Shown: piece by piece, positions 1 to 9,630 of the stretch
How positions within the stretch are numbered: position 1 is the stretch's first letter
Layout: each line of letters starts with the position of its first letter
Assembly: GCF_004364585.1 (NCBI RefSeq)
Contig: NZ_SOAN01000005.1
Span: 124,001-188,000 of the forward strand
Direction of reading: 5' to 3'
DNA length: 64,000 nucleotides
Origin: Nesterenkonia aurantiaca
GTDB taxonomy: Bacteria; Actinomycetota; Actinomycetes; Actinomycetales; Micrococcaceae
Position numbers and translations under genes: made by a program
The notes under the pieces: generated by a model
Databases searched by the model: none
What the model was told of the DNA's origin: nothing
Seen by the model: the letters and a program-made list of their open reading frames with translations, nothing else

Positions 1-155
1 CCATGCGGGCCGCCGTGGCCGAAGCCGCCAAGGCGCTCGCCCCGCACCACACGGTGCTGATGGCTCCCGCCGCCGCCTCGATGGATCAGTTCGCCTCCTA
101 CGCAGCCCGCGGGGAAGCATTCATCGAAGCAGTCACCGAGCTGATGACCGATTGA
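1..155 (+). CDS. murD: UDP-N-acetylmuramoylalanine--D-glutamate ligase, C-terminal end (partial)
   Basis: The window opens inside a reading frame that ends with TGA at 153-155. The last ~50 residues contain LMAPAAASMDQFASYAARGE, which matches the conserved C-terminal motif of MurD (SPA-x-AS-x-DQF...RG-x-F). MurD adds D-glutamate to UDP-MurNAc-L-Ala in the cytoplasm. It lies directly upstream of ftsW, murG and murC, which is its usual place in the dcw cluster. Only the C-terminal domain is visible, so catalytic residues cannot be checked. Confidence 0.85.
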   Translation, partial: MRAAVAEAAKALAPHHTVLMAPAAASMDQFASYAARGEAFIEAVTELMTD

Positions 156-201
156 TCGCAGAGGTGGAGCCCGGCAGGGACCCCACCAGGAGGAGGACTT
201 G

Positions 202-1650
202 ATGGACAAGCGGAGACCTCGAGTCCCAGCCTCCCCCGAACAGCGCAGGTCTCAGCTGCGTGCCGTGGAGGATCCGACCGACTCCGCACAGGAGCGGCCC
301 GCCCAGCGGCGCGCCTCTCAGGACCGTGCCTCCCAGGATCGTCCGGCCCGGGAGCCGGAGGCCCGCGAGGCACAGCCCCGGGAGGCCGAGGACTCCGACG
401 GCGCCGCAGGTCGGCGCTGGAAGGCGGAGCGGACCAGCTCCCGGCAGAACCGGGTCCAGCGCTTCTGGAGCTTCCTGGAGATCGGGAACCCCTACACCAC
501 CTTCTGGCTGGTGCTCGGCTCCACGCTCGCGCTCTCGGTCATCGGGCTGACCTTCGTGCTGTCCTCGACCTCGGTGGACCCCACCGGGGGAGCCTTCACC
601 ACAGTCTCCCGGCAGGCCACCTGGGCGGCCATCGGGCTCGCCGGCATGTTCGTCATGATGATCCTGCCCACCCGATGGCTGCGCGCCGTCGGCTGGTTCC
701 TGATGCTGCTTTCAGCGGTCCTGCTCGCCCTGGTGGCGTTCACCCCGCTGGGCTATACCGGCGGCGGTTCCACGAACTGGCTCCGGATCGGACCGGTCCA
801 GGGACAGCCCTCTGAGGTCGCCAAGCTGGGCCTGGTGATGTGGGGCGCGGCTGTGCTGGCCAAGAAGGGCAGGCTGCTCTCTCAGTTCGTGCACTGGGTC
901 ACCCCGTTCGTGGCCCCCGGCGCGCTCTCCGTGCTCGTCCTGGTGCTGGCCGGCGGTGATCTGGGCACCAGCCTGATCATCATCCTGATCGTCGGCACGC
1001 TGCTCTTCGCCGCCGGGGTCGCCATGCGCTACTTCGTGATCGCGGCCAGCCTCGCCGCGGTGATGGTCGCACTGCTGATGCTGGTGACCCCCTACCGCAT
1101 GATGCGCGTCTGGGCCTGGCTCGGGGTCAACTGCGACCACCCCACCGACCCCTGCCACCAGATGCAGCAGGGCTACTACGCCCTGGCCTCGGGCGGCTTC
1201 TGGGGCGTCGGCCTGGGTCAGTCGCGGCAGAAATGGGACTACATCCCCGAGGTCCACAACGACTTCATCTTCACCATCATCGGCGAGGAGCTGGGCCTGC
1301 TGGGCACCTTCACCGTGCTGGGCCTCTTCGCGGTGCTCGCCGTGGGCATGTTCCGCGTGGCCTACAACACCGAGGATCAGTTCACCCGGCTGGTCTGCCT
1401 CGGAGTCATCGCCTGGATCAACGGTCAGGCCTTCATCAACATCGGGATGGTCACCGGGCTGCTCCCGGTGGTGGGCGTGCCGCTGCCGTTCATCTCCTAC
1501 GGCGGCTCGGCGCTGACCGTGACCCTGATCGCCGTCGGGGTGGTGCTGAACTTCGCCCGGCGCCAGCGCCAGCAGGGTCCGTCCCGCCGCGGGCGAACCG
1601 CGCCCTCGAAGGCCGCCGCGACCGCCCACCGCAAACCGATATCCGTCTGA
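202..1650 (+). CDS. ftsW: FtsW, SEDS-family septal peptidoglycan polymerase
   Basis: Integral membrane glycosyltransferase that polymerises lipid II at the septum with its partner class B PBP. The 482-aa product has a charged cytoplasmic N-terminus of about 90 residues rich in Arg, Glu and Gln, then about ten hydrophobic segments. The SEDS signatures are clear: PEVHNDFIFTIIGEELG in the long extracytoplasmic region and PFISYGGSA near residues 428-436. An AGGAGGAGG ribosome site at 188-196 sits five bases before ATG 202; a TTG at 199 is possible but less likely. It follows murD by 46 bases and its stop overlaps a possible upstream start of murG. The N-terminal extension is longer than in E. coli FtsW, as is common in actinobacteria. 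Confidence 0.93.
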   Translation: MDKRRPRVPASPEQRRSQLRAVEDPTDSAQERPAQRRASQDRASQDRPAREPEAREAQPREAEDSDGAAGRRWKAERTSSRQNRVQRFWSFLEIGNPYTTFWLVLGSTLALSVIGLTFVLSSTSVDPTGGAFTTVSRQATWAAIGLAGMFVMMILPTRWLRAVGWFLMLLSAVLLALVAFTPLGYTGGGSTNWLRIGPVQGQPSEVAKLGLVMWGAAVLAKKGRLLSQFVHWVTPFVAPGALSVLVLVLAGGDLGTSLIIILIVGTLLFAAGVAMRYFVIAASLAAVMVALLMLVTPYRMMRVWAWLGVNCDHPTDPCHQMQQGYYALASGGFWGVGLGQSRQKWDYIPEVHNDFIFTIIGEELGLLGTFTVLGLFAVLAVGMFRVAYNTEDQFTRLVCLGVIAWINGQAFINIGMVTGLLPVVGVPLPFISYGGSALTVTLIAVGVVLNFARRQRQQGPSRRGRTAPSKAAATAHRKPISV

Positions 1651-1670
1651 TGGCTGCCGAAGGAAAACCC

Positions 1671-2792
1671 ATGAATGAGCTCTCCATTGTTCTCGCAGGC
1701 GGCGGCACCGCCGGCCACGTCAGCCCGATGCTGGCCGTCGCCCGCGCCCTCGACCGGCTCGCCCCCGAGGTCCGCCAGACCGTGATCGGCACCGCCGCAG
1801 GACTCGAGACCCGACTGGTGCCCGAGGCCGGCTACCGGTTGGAGACCATCGAGAAGGTCCCCATGCCGCGCCGACCCTCCCGCAACATGCTGCGCTTTCC
1901 CTCCCGGTTCGGGCAGGCCGTGCGCGATGCCGCCGGGATCCTGCGCGCCGAGCAGGCCGACGTCGTGATGGGGGTCGGCGGATACGTGTGCACCCCGGTG
2001 TTCGTCGCGGCCCGGCGGCTGGGCATCCCCGTGGTCATCCATGAGGCCAACGCGCGGCCCGGCCTGGCGAACAAGCTGGGACACCGATTCGCCGCCTTCA
2101 CCGGCGTCGCCTTCGAGAACACCCCTTTGAAGGGCTCGGAATGGGTGGGCATGCCGATGTCCCGCGAGATCTCTCAGCTCGACCGCGCGAAGCAGCGAGG
2201 ACCGGCCCTCGAGGCCTTGGGCCTGGACCCGGAGAAGGTCACCCTGGTCGTCACCGGCGGGTCCTCCGGGGCGCTCTCGCTGAACCTCTCGATCAAGGCG
2301 GCGCTGACCGAGCTGCTCGGCACCGGAGCCCAGGTGCTGCACCTGACCGGCCGGGACAAGGCGCTCACCGGTGAGCACGGCGGACTGCTGGAACACCCCG
2401 GCTACCACCAGCGGGAATACCTCGACGGCATGGAGCTCGCCTATGCCGCAGCGGACCTGATCATCGCCCGCGCCGGCGCGGCCACGGTCAGCGAGATCGC
2501 CGCCGTGGGACTGCCCGCCATCTTCGTCCCGCTGCCGGTGGGCAACGGCGAGCAGGAGCTCAACGCCCGGGAGCTGGTCGCCGCCGGTGGCGCGCTGCTG
2601 GTCAAGGATGAGCACTTCAACCGGTCCTGGATCCGGCGCAACATCGTGCCGCTGCTCGAGGACCCGGGGCTGCTGGCCACCATGGAGCAGCAGTCCGCCG
2701 CCCGCGGGATCACCGACGCCGACGACCGGATGGCCCGCGCCACCCTCGCCGCCGCCGGTCACCCGATCAGCACCTCCGAGACCGAGAAGTGA
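1671..2792 (+). CDS. murG: UDP-GlcNAc:lipid I N-acetylglucosaminyltransferase
   Basis: Makes lipid II by adding GlcNAc to lipid I on the inner face of the membrane. The 373-aa product starts with the Gly-rich acceptor loop LAGGGTAGHVSPML (about residues 7-20), has HEANARPGLANKLG, the second Gly-rich loop VTGGSSGALSLN, and the donor-site region RAGAATVSEIAAVGLP...NGEQELNA. I chose ATG 1671 because GAAGGA lies seven bases upstream and the protein then begins close to the first beta strand. An in-frame ATG at 1650, overlapping the ftsW stop, would add seven residues. The end overlaps the murC start by four bases (GTGA). Confidence 0.93.
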   Translation: MNELSIVLAGGGTAGHVSPMLAVARALDRLAPEVRQTVIGTAAGLETRLVPEAGYRLETIEKVPMPRRPSRNMLRFPSRFGQAVRDAAGILRAEQADVVMGVGGYVCTPVFVAARRLGIPVVIHEANARPGLANKLGHRFAAFTGVAFENTPLKGSEWVGMPMSREISQLDRAKQRGPALEALGLDPEKVTLVVTGGSSGALSLNLSIKAALTELLGTGAQVLHLTGRDKALTGEHGGLLEHPGYHQREYLDGMELAYAAADLIIARAGAATVSEIAAVGLPAIFVPLPVGNGEQELNARELVAAGGALLVKDEHFNRSWIRRNIVPLLEDPGLLATMEQQSAARGITDADDRMARATLAAAGHPISTSETEK

Positions 2793-4249
2793 GCGTTCCC
2801 GCCATGAACCACGCCACCACCGGGACCCCTGATGTCACCGATGCTCCTGCCAGCGCTGCGCCGGCTTCCGACGCCGGGCTCGGGCATGTCCACTTCCTCG
2901 GACTGGCCGGCGTCGGCGTCTCCGCCGTGGCGCGCCTGATGGCCGCCGACGGCGTGCCGATCTCCGGGACCGACGCCAAGGAGCTTCCGGTGCTCGAAGA
3001 GTTCCGCCGCGGCGGAGCCGCCGTGCACGTGGGCTACCGGGCACAGAACCTGGCCGCCGCCGAGGCGCAGCTGGGTCACCCGATCACCGCGGTGATCGCC
3101 TCCTCCATCGCCGCCGAGGGAAACCCCGAGTATGACGAGGCCGTGCGCCGCGGACTGCCGGTGCTGCACCGCTCACAGGGCCTGGCCGCGCTGATGCGCA
3201 CCCGCCGGGCGGTCGCGGTGGCGGGCACCCACGGCAAGACCACCACCTCGTCCATGGCGACGGTGCTGCTGGAACAGGCCGGGCTCTCGCCGACCTTCGC
3301 CGTGGGCGCCAATGTCGCCGGGCTCGGCGTCAACGCCGCCACCGGCACCGGGGAGTGGTTCATCGCCGAAGCCGATGAGTCCGACGGTTCGCTGCTGAAC
3401 TACGCCCCCGAGGTCGGGGTGGTCACCAACGTCGAAGCCGACCATCTGGATCATTACGGCACCGCCGAGGCGGTGGAACAGGTCTTCGTGGACTTCACCG
3501 AACGCATCACCGACGGCGGGGCGCTGATCATCTGCACCGACGACGCCGGAGCCCGTGCGCTGCTGGCGAAGGTCGCCGAGCCGCTGGCCTCCCGCGGGGT
3601 CAGCATCACCAGCTACGGCACCGGGGAGGACGCGGACCTGCAGCTGAGCAGCATCACCCGCGAGGGCGGTACGGTGCGTGAAGGCGCTGAGGAGGCCCGG
3701 CTGCGGCTCGCCGTGCCCGGGGTGCACAACCAGCTCAACGCGCTGGCCGCCATCGCTGTGGGCCGTCAGGCCGGTCTCTCGCTGGCCACCAGCGTCGAGG
3801 CGATCTCGCACTTCCAGGGCACCTCCCGCCGCTTCGAGCTGCGCGGCGAGGTCTCCGGGGTGCGCGTCTATGACGACTACGCCCACCACCCCACTGAGGT
3901 TGCGGCGGTGCTCCAGGCTGCCCGTGCCTCGCTGGGCGGCGATCAGGGTCAGGTCCACGTGATCTTCCAGCCGCATCTGTTCAGCCGCACCGCGGCCTTC
4001 GCCGCGGACTTCGGCACCGCACTGACCGCCGCCGACACGGTGGCGGTCCTGGAGATCTACCCGGCCCGAGAGGAGCCCATCGAGGGCGTCACCGCCGCCC
4101 TGCTGGGACACCCGGTGCGGGGCACCGCCGAGGCCGTGGCAGAGGTGGCCTCTGCCGCCCGTCCTGGGGACCTGATCATGACCCTCGGGGCCGGTGACGT
4201 CACCGCCCTGGGTGCAGACATCCTCGACGCGCTCACGGCCCGCCGATGA
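2789..4249 (+). CDS. murC: UDP-N-acetylmuramate--L-alanine ligase
   Basis: Cytoplasmic Mur ligase that adds L-alanine to UDP-MurNAc using ATP. The 486-aa product has the N-terminal Rossmann motif HFLGLAGVGVSAVARLM (about residues 34-50), the ATP-binding loop GTHGKTTTSSM starting at residue 146, EADESDGSLL, and the central motif NVEADHLDHYG. The C-terminal domain carries YDDYAHHPTE and IFQPHLFSRT. The GTG start at 2789 overlaps the murG stop in a GTGA arrangement; an in-frame ATG at 2804 is an alternative that would remove five residues. The length is normal for the family. Confidence 0.95.
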   Translation: MSVPAMNHATTGTPDVTDAPASAAPASDAGLGHVHFLGLAGVGVSAVARLMAADGVPISGTDAKELPVLEEFRRGGAAVHVGYRAQNLAAAEAQLGHPITAVIASSIAAEGNPEYDEAVRRGLPVLHRSQGLAALMRTRRAVAVAGTHGKTTTSSMATVLLEQAGLSPTFAVGANVAGLGVNAATGTGEWFIAEADESDGSLLNYAPEVGVVTNVEADHLDHYGTAEAVEQVFVDFTERITDGGALIICTDDAGARALLAKVAEPLASRGVSITSYGTGEDADLQLSSITREGGTVREGAEEARLRLAVPGVHNQLNALAAIAVGRQAGLSLATSVEAISHFQGTSRRFELRGEVSGVRVYDDYAHHPTEVAAVLQAARASLGGDQGQVHVIFQPHLFSRTAAFAADFGTALTAADTVAVLEIYPAREEPIEGVTAALLGHPVRGTAEAVAEVASAARPGDLIMTLGAGDVTALGADILDALTARR

Positions 4250-5103
4250 GGCTGCGGCATCCCCGCCGCGCCAGCGACCGCGCAACAAACGGAGACACAG
4301 ACCGCGCAACAGACGGCGGCACGCTTTCGGAAGCGGAGTCCGACCGGTCTGCGGAGGAGTCGCTGCTGGACTTTCCGGAGCCGGCCGCGGTCACGGGCAG
4401 ACGTCGCCGTCGTCGTCGGATCCTCACCGCGCTGATCGCACTGGCGGTGCTGCTCGGCGTGGTGGCCACGCTCTATTTCTCCCCGCTGCTGGTGGTGCGC
4501 GCCATCGCGCTGCAGGACAACGATCTGCTCACCGATCAGCGCGCCCAGGAGCTGCTCGCTCCGCTGCACGGCACACCCCTGGCCCAGATCAGCCAGCGTG
4601 ACGTGGAGGGGCTGCTCGAGGAGGAACGCGCGGTGGATGAGGTGATCGTCGCCGCCCGGCTGCCCGAGGGCCTGGATATCCTGGTGATCGAGCATCCCCC
4701 GGTGGCCGAGGTCCACGTGGAGGAGGAGATCCTCTTCTACAGCCAGGAGGGCGAGCTGATCAGGACCTTCGACGAGGACCAGCGCGAGGATGCGCAGGGC
4801 TACGCCACTCCGGTGATCTCTGCGGAGGCCGCACTGGAGAATGAATCGGTCTTCAAGACCATCGTCTCGGTCCTGGGCCAGCTGCCCGAGGGCGCCCGCG
4901 AGTCCTTGGACTCCGCCACGGCGGAGTCCAGAGACTCGGTGCAGCTCGAGCTGCAGGACGGGCGCACCGTGGTCTGGGGCAATGATGAGCGCGGAGACGA
5001 GAAGGCCGCGGTCCTGGAGGCGATCCTGGGCTCCCCGGCGGAGGAGTTCGATGGCGTCGAGGTGCTCGACATCTCGACTCCGAGCGCGCCGGTGACGCGG
5101 TAA
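4246..5103 (+). CDS. ftsQ: Cell division protein FtsQ
   Basis: Bitopic divisome protein. The 285-aa sequence has an Arg/Asp/Glu-rich cytoplasmic tail (residues 1-50), a run of seven arginines, one transmembrane segment (about 59-79), then a POTRA-type domain (about 82-150) with VRAIALQDNDLLTDQRAQELLAPL and an FtsQ/DivIB C-terminal region. The ATG overlaps the murC stop (ATGA), so translation is probably coupled. Actinobacterial FtsQ is poorly conserved in sequence; the assignment rests on topology, POTRA-like pattern and position between murC and ftsZ. Confidence 0.88.
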   Translation: MRLRHPRRASDRATNGDTDRATDGGTLSEAESDRSAEESLLDFPEPAAVTGRRRRRRRILTALIALAVLLGVVATLYFSPLLVVRAIALQDNDLLTDQRAQELLAPLHGTPLAQISQRDVEGLLEEERAVDEVIVAARLPEGLDILVIEHPPVAEVHVEEEILFYSQEGELIRTFDEDQREDAQGYATPVISAEAALENESVFKTIVSVLGQLPEGARESLDSATAESRDSVQLELQDGRTVVWGNDERGDEKAAVLEAILGSPAEEFDGVEVLDISTPSAPVTR

Positions 5104-5431
5104 GCCTCTGTGGCGCGTAGGCTTATGACCGAAAAGAACATCAGATAGGGGACGCCTCTTGAGGATCCTCTCAGGTTCAAGTAAAGCTTGAACCTTGCTG
5201 TTGGTTCGCAGGCAACAGAAGAATGTCTCAGGTATGGAGGCTCCCGTCCGCTGAAGAGCCGCTGCGACGTCACGGGCTGCCGCCCATGATCGAACCGATG
5301 TACCCGCGAATGACATCGGCACGATCAGGTGGCCCGAGACGGGTGAAGACAGTGAGGAGTCGCGCTGCGGCTTCGGAAGCGACGGGGGTCTCCGTGCATT
5401 TGAGACCAGAGACGAGCAAGGGACACACAAC
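5104..5431 (+). other. ftsQ-ftsZ intergenic region (328 bp), likely ftsZ promoter region
   Basis: No credible gene is seen here. The segment holds a palindrome GAGGATCCTC at 5161-5170 and, directly after it, a perfect 9-bp inverted repeat AGGTTCAAG/CTTGAACCT (5173-5181 and 5187-5195) with a five-base loop. No T-run follows, so an operator or RNA hairpin is more likely than a terminator. An extra promoter for ftsZ in this gap is usual in actinobacteria; I cannot place a -35/-10 pair with confidence. Confidence 0.5.
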
Positions 5432-6676
5432 GTGGCATCACCGAACAACTACCTGGCCGTGATCAAGGTCGTCGGCATCGGTGGCGGCGGCGTCAACGCC
5501 GTCAACCGCATGATCGACGTCGGTCTCCGTGGCGTGGAATTCATCGCCATCAACACCGACGCCCAGGCGCTGCTGATGAGCGACGCCGACGTCAAGCTCG
5601 ACGTCGGCCGTGAGCTGACCCGTGGACTGGGCGCCGGCGCCAACCCCGAGGTCGGCCGCCAGGCCGCCGAGGACCACTCCGAGGAGATCGAAGAGGTCAT
5701 CCGCGGCGCGGACATGGTGTTCGTGACCGCAGGCGAAGGCGGCGGCACCGGAACCGGCGGCGCCCCCGTGGTCGCCCGGATCGCCCGATCGCTCGGCGCG
5801 CTGACCATCGGCGTGGTCACCCGCCCGTTCACCTTCGAAGGCCGCCGGCGCGCCGGCTCGGCCGAAGAGGGCATCGAACAGCTCCGCGACGAGGTCGACA
5901 CGCTCATCGTGATCCCCAACGACCGGCTGCTCTCGATCTCGGACAAGAACGTCTCGGTCCTGGACGCCTTCCGCTCCGCGGACCAGGTGCTGCTCTCCGG
6001 CGTGCAGGGCATCACCGACCTGATCACCACACCGGGCCTGATCAACCTCGACTTCGCCGACGTGAAGTCGGTCATGCAGGGTGCCGGTTCGGCCCTGATG
6101 GGCATCGGTTCGGCCAACGGCGAGGACCGGGCGGTCAAGGCCGCCGAGCTGGCCATCGCCTCGCCGCTGCTGGAAGCCTCCATCGACGGCGCGCACGGCG
6201 TGCTCCTGTCCATCCAGGGTGGCTCGGATCTCGGACTCTTCGAGATCAACGAGGCCGCTCGGCTGGTCCAGGAGGTCGCCCACCCGGAGGCCAACATCAT
6301 CTTCGGCGCCGTCATCGACGATGCCCTCGGTGATGAGGCACGGGTCACCGTGATCGCCGCCGGCTTCGACCAGGTCGACGCCACCTCCCGGCCCGCGCAG
6401 CCGCTGCAGAACCAGGCGCCCGCGCGCAGCGTCGGATCCGCATCCCCGGCCGCACGCACCGCTCCGCCGGTGCCAGGAACCGTGCCCGGCACGATTCCGA
6501 TGGGCGCAGGCGCGGCACGCAACGCCGGATCCCAGGACACGGCGCCGCAGCAGCGGTTCGCTCCGTCGCGGCGCCGTCACGAGAATGACGAGCAGCAGGA
6601 CATCCCGGACATCGTCGAGTCGGACTACACCGGAGGCCGCAACGACGACCTCGATGTGCCTGACTTCCTGAAGTGA
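5432..6676 (+). CDS. ftsZ: Cell division GTPase FtsZ
   Basis: Tubulin homologue that forms the Z-ring. The 414-aa product has [16 protein letters not shown] at the N-terminus, the tubulin signature [10 protein letters not shown] at residues 103-112, the switch motif [11 protein letters not shown], and the catalytic T7-loop region [12 protein letters not shown] variable linker rich in Pro and Ala (about 315-395) leads to the conserved C-terminal peptide DLDVPDFLK, the docking site for partners such as SepF and FtsW. GTG start with AAGGGA about eight bases upstream. The stop overlaps the pgeF start (GTGA). Confidence 0.97.
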   Translation: MASPNNYLAVIKVVGIGGGGVNAVNRMIDVGLRGVEFIAINTDAQALLMSDADVKLDVGRELTRGLGAGANPEVGRQAAEDHSEEIEEVIRGADMVFVTAGEGGGTGTGGAPVVARIARSLGALTIGVVTRPFTFEGRRRAGSAEEGIEQLRDEVDTLIVIPNDRLLSISDKNVSVLDAFRSADQVLLSGVQGITDLITTPGLINLDFADVKSVMQGAGSALMGIGSANGEDRAVKAAELAIASPLLEASIDGAHGVLLSIQGGSDLGLFEINEAARLVQEVAHPEANIIFGAVIDDALGDEARVTVIAAGFDQVDATSRPAQPLQNQAPARSVGSASPAARTAPPVPGTVPGTIPMGAGAARNAGSQDTAPQQRFAPSRRRHENDEQQDIPDIVESDYTGGRNDDLDVPDFLK

Positions 6677-7536
6677 CCTCGGCCCCCACCAGCATGGGGG
6701 CCGGCACGGCCGGGTCCCCGTCACCGTTCTGGTGGCGGGGCCGGGCCGGGGACTGCATAGAGCTGGGCTTCACCTCCGTGGACGCCGGCAATCTGGCGGG
6801 CCATGCGGGCCCCCAGTCTCAGGTGCTCCAGGATCGTGGACGTCTCGAGGCCGCCATGGGCGTGCCGGAGGGATCCCTGCGCTTCCTGAACCAGGTTCAC
6901 TCGGCCGAGGTGCTCGACGCCGAGAATGCCGCTCAGCACGACCCTGGGCAGTCCGCCGGGCAGGCCGGACTCGACTCGAGGGCGGTGCCCACCGGGGACG
7001 CCTGGGTCTGCGCCGATGGGTCGGTGTCGCTGGCCATCATGGTCGCCGACTGCCTGCCGGTGCTCTTCTACGGGCAGCGCGCCGCCGAGGACCCCCAGCA
7101 TCGGGTCCCGGTGACTGCGGCCGCCCACGCCGGGCGCCCAGGGCTGCTGGCGGGGATCCTGGAGAACACCGTGGCCGCGATGCAGGACCGCGGAGCCGCA
7201 CGGATCACCGCCTGGATCGGTCCCGGCGCCTGCGGGTCCTGCTACGAGATTCCGGACCAGATGGTCGCCGAGATCTCGCCGGGCCGGCCCGCCATCGCCT
7301 CGACCACGAGCTGGGGCACCAGCGCGCTGAACCTGCGCGCCGAGGCCCAGGCCGTGCTCGCCCAGCGGGGAGTCACCGTCGAGGAGCTCGCTGGCTGCAC
7401 CATCGAGGACGACTCATTGTTCTCCCACCGCCGAGACCCTGATCGAGGACGCTTCGCCGGGGTGATCTGGATGCCTCAGAGTGCCTCCGCAGCGGCGCCC
7501 CCGGCCGAGCTCCCGACCGCGCCTGCGGCTCGATAG
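6673..7536 (+). CDS. pgeF: Peptidoglycan editing factor family protein (YfiH/laccase domain)
   Basis: Cytoplasmic multicopper-oxidase-like fold family (YlmD/YfiH) that in E. coli edits mis-made UDP-MurNAc-L-Ser; relatives also act on purine nucleosides. The 287-aa product shows the expected metal-site residues in [10 protein letters not shown] (H76), [11 protein letters not shown] (Cys) and [13 protein letters not shown] (His), plus [11 protein letters not shown]. It begins with GTG overlapping the ftsZ stop, so it is coupled to ftsZ, as usual in Gram-positives. A short Gly/Gln/Asp-rich insertion (about residues 90-107) lies after the first motif. The stop codon TAG is also the first half of the -10 box of the next gene. 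Confidence 0.88.
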   Translation: MTSAPTSMGAGTAGSPSPFWWRGRAGDCIELGFTSVDAGNLAGHAGPQSQVLQDRGRLEAAMGVPEGSLRFLNQVHSAEVLDAENAAQHDPGQSAGQAGLDSRAVPTGDAWVCADGSVSLAIMVADCLPVLFYGQRAAEDPQHRVPVTAAAHAGRPGLLAGILENTVAAMQDRGAARITAWIGPGACGSCYEIPDQMVAEISPGRPAIASTTSWGTSALNLRAEAQAVLAQRGVTVEELAGCTIEDDSLFSHRRDPDRGRFAGVIWMPQSASAAAPPAELPTAPAAR

Positions 7537-7539
7537 GCT
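7534..7539 (+). promoter_or_regulatory. -10 box for leaderless yggS transcript
   Basis: TAGGCT ends six bases before the GTG at 7546 and there is no ribosome site in between, which fits a leaderless mRNA. It overlaps the stop codon of pgeF. Inferred from spacing only. Confidence 0.5.
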
Positions 7540-7545
7540 GTCCCT

Positions 7546-8445
7546 GTGCAGACCAGCCCAGAATCAGCCAGTCCAGAACCAGCCGGCTCAGAACCAGCCG
7601 GCCCAGAATCAGCCGGCCCAGAGCCAGCCGCCCGGGACTCGCGCAGCCAGGAGCTCGCCGCGAACCTCGCCGCGGTCCACGCCCGGATCGACCGGGCCAT
7701 GGCCGCCGTCGGACGCCAGGACCGACCTGAGCTGATCGTGGTCACCAAATTCTTTCCCGCCGCCGACGTGCTCAGGCTGTATCGGCTCGGCGTGCGTGAC
7801 GTGGGGGAGAACCGGGACCAGGAGGCTGCCGCCAAGGCTGCGGAGGTCGAGCAGCTGCTTCGTGGCGAGGCCGGCGCATCCACCGCCGGGGGCTCCACCG
7901 CCGGGAACTCTGTCGCAGGGGACTCTGTGGCGGCCACAGGCCAGGCCTCGGCTCCTGCCCAGGACGGGCTGCACTGGCACTTCATCGGCCAGCTGCAGTC
8001 CAATAAGGCCCGCTCCGTCATCGACTACGCCGATCACCTGCACTCCGTGGACCGGGCGTCCCTGCTCAAGGCGCTGGCCAAGTCCGCGCCGGCCAGGGAC
8101 GGGCTGCCGCTGACCTGTCTGATCCAGGTGGATCTGCGTGACCCGGTGCCCACCGACGGCAGGGGAGGGGCCGACCCTGCGCAGATCCCCGAGCTGGCGC
8201 AGCGCATCGCGGAGGCCCCCGGGCTCCAGCTCGGCGGCCTCATGGCTGTGGCTCCGCTCCAGGAGCCCCCCGCCCCGGCCTTCCGCCGACTCGCGGAACT
8301 CTCCGCGCAGCTGCGTCTCGCCCACCCCCAGGCCCGGATGATCTCCGCCGGAATGAGCGGTGACCTGGAGGAAGCCGTGGCCCACGGTGCGACACACCTG
8401 CGAGTCGGTCGAGATGTCCTGGGTGAGCGTCCGCTTCAGCGATAG
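7546..8445 (+). CDS. YggS/PLPBP family pyridoxal-phosphate homeostasis protein
   Basis: Cytoplasmic PLP-binding carrier of the YggS/PROSC family with a TIM-barrel alanine-racemase-like fold and no known enzyme activity. Recognisable parts are [21 protein letters not shown] (the Lys is the expected Schiff-base lysine), [23 protein letters not shown], the LHSVDR segment, and [27 protein letters not shown] at the C-terminus. Two low-complexity additions are odd: an N-terminal Ser/Pro/Glu/Ala repeat (about residues 3-27) and a Gly/Ala/Ser/Thr insertion (about residues 107-142) between two core elements. At 299 aa it is about 60 longer than usual. The GTG start follows a TAGGCT -10 box. Confidence 0.87.
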   Translation: MQTSPESASPEPAGSEPAGPESAGPEPAARDSRSQELAANLAAVHARIDRAMAAVGRQDRPELIVVTKFFPAADVLRLYRLGVRDVGENRDQEAAAKAAEVEQLLRGEAGASTAGGSTAGNSVAGDSVAATGQASAPAQDGLHWHFIGQLQSNKARSVIDYADHLHSVDRASLLKALAKSAPARDGLPLTCLIQVDLRDPVPTDGRGGADPAQIPELAQRIAEAPGLQLGGLMAVAPLQEPPAPAFRRLAELSAQLRLAHPQARMISAGMSGDLEEAVAHGATHLRVGRDVLGERPLQR

Positions 8446-8492
8446 TCTCGAGACAGCGCAGTGACAATTCAAACTTCCCCAGGAGAACCCTC

Positions 8493-9143
8493 ATGGCCGG
8501 TGCCTTCAAGAAGACCATGATCTACCTCGGCCTCGCCGACGGAGACGACTACAGCGAGGACAGCTTCTCCAAGGAGCCCTCCGCCACGACCCGCAACACC
8601 CAGGGCTCGATCTCCGAGCCCAGCTCGGTGAGCCGCAGCTCCTCGATGACCGGTTCGGTCCGCGAGACTCCGGCGCCGACCAGCGCCACCTCCTCCGCTC
8701 GCAGCAGCGAGGTCGTCTCCCTCGGGATCGATCACGCCGAGGACTCCTCACACACAGGCCAGTACAACAGCTCCAACTTGGCAGTGGCCCCGGACTATCG
8801 TGCTCCGGTCACCCCGATCAAGCGAGCTCCCTCATCCCGGGATGAAAGTTCACCGATGCGAAAAATCACCACCGTGCACCCGCGCTCCTACAACGACGCA
8901 AAGGTCATCGGCGAGTCCTTCCGAGACAACATCCCGGTGATCATGAACGTCACCGACATGGGCGAGGCTGAGGCCAAGCGACTGGTGGACTTCTCCGCCG
9001 GGCTGGTCTTCGGCATGGGCGGTTCCATCGAGCGGGTCACCAACAAGGTGTTCCTGCTGACCCCGAAGAACATCGAGGTGCTGGCTGAAGAGCGCGCCGC
9101 GGCGGAGACCCCGTCCTCGGCCCAGTTCTTCAACCAGAGCTGA
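8493..9143 (+). CDS. sepF: Cell division protein SepF
   Basis: Membrane-associated FtsZ anchor essential in actinobacteria, which lack FtsA. The 216-aa product begins [20 protein letters not shown], the amphipathic membrane-binding helix, followed by a Ser/Thr/Glu-rich flexible linker (about 20-110) and the conserved SepF core (about 113-200: [20 protein letters not shown]...[37 protein letters not shown]). AGGAGA lies just before ATG 8493. The gene sits in its typical place between yggS and yggT. Confidence 0.95.
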   Translation: MAGAFKKTMIYLGLADGDDYSEDSFSKEPSATTRNTQGSISEPSSVSRSSSMTGSVRETPAPTSATSSARSSEVVSLGIDHAEDSSHTGQYNSSNLAVAPDYRAPVTPIKRAPSSRDESSPMRKITTVHPRSYNDAKVIGESFRDNIPVIMNVTDMGEAEAKRLVDFSAGLVFGMGGSIERVTNKVFLLTPKNIEVLAEERAAAETPSSAQFFNQS

Positions 9144-9163
9144 ACCAAGTACGCTTTGCAGCT

Positions 9164-9451
9164 GTGGATCTCTTAACCGCACCCCTGTACCTGCTGCTGA
9201 CCGTCTACCAGTTCGCCCTGGTGGTCCGCATCGTCTTCGACCTGACCCAGCAGTACGCCCGGAGCTGGCGTCCCAAGGGCCTGCCGCTCATGATCGCCGT
9301 CGGGGTCTACACCATCACCGACCCGCCGATCCGGTGGATCCAACGCAAGGTCCCGCCGCTGAACCTGGGCGGCGTGTCCCTGGACATGGGCTTCCTGCTG
9401 GTGTTCCTGGTCGTGGTGATCGCCAAGATGGTCCTGCGCGGATTCGCCTGA
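9164..9451 (+). CDS. YggT family membrane protein
   Basis: Small protein of 95 aa with two hydrophobic segments (about residues 4-24 and 68-92) joined by a loop with RSWRPKGLPLMIAVGVYTITDPPIRWIQRKVPPL, the YggT-family core. The molecular role is unsettled; the family is conserved between sepF and divIVA in actinobacteria and has been linked to division or osmotic response. GTG start, with TACGCT (9150-9155) eight bases upstream, which may be a leaderless promoter. Confidence 0.87.
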   Translation: MDLLTAPLYLLLTVYQFALVVRIVFDLTQQYARSWRPKGLPLMIAVGVYTITDPPIRWIQRKVPPLNLGGVSLDMGFLLVFLVVVIAKMVLRGFA

Positions 9452-9630
9452 CCCATGGTGCCCGAGGGCCCAGCACTGCGCCGCTGGGGGGACCCTCGTC
9501 TGCCCTCTGGCTGCGTAAAACCAGCACTTGAAGGTTGAAGTCGAGGGCAGCGAATCGCCACGGGTATCCTGGACGTTGATCCGAAGATTAGCTTCTGAGC
9601 TTTCCCAGCCACTCGATGAGGTGACACCGC

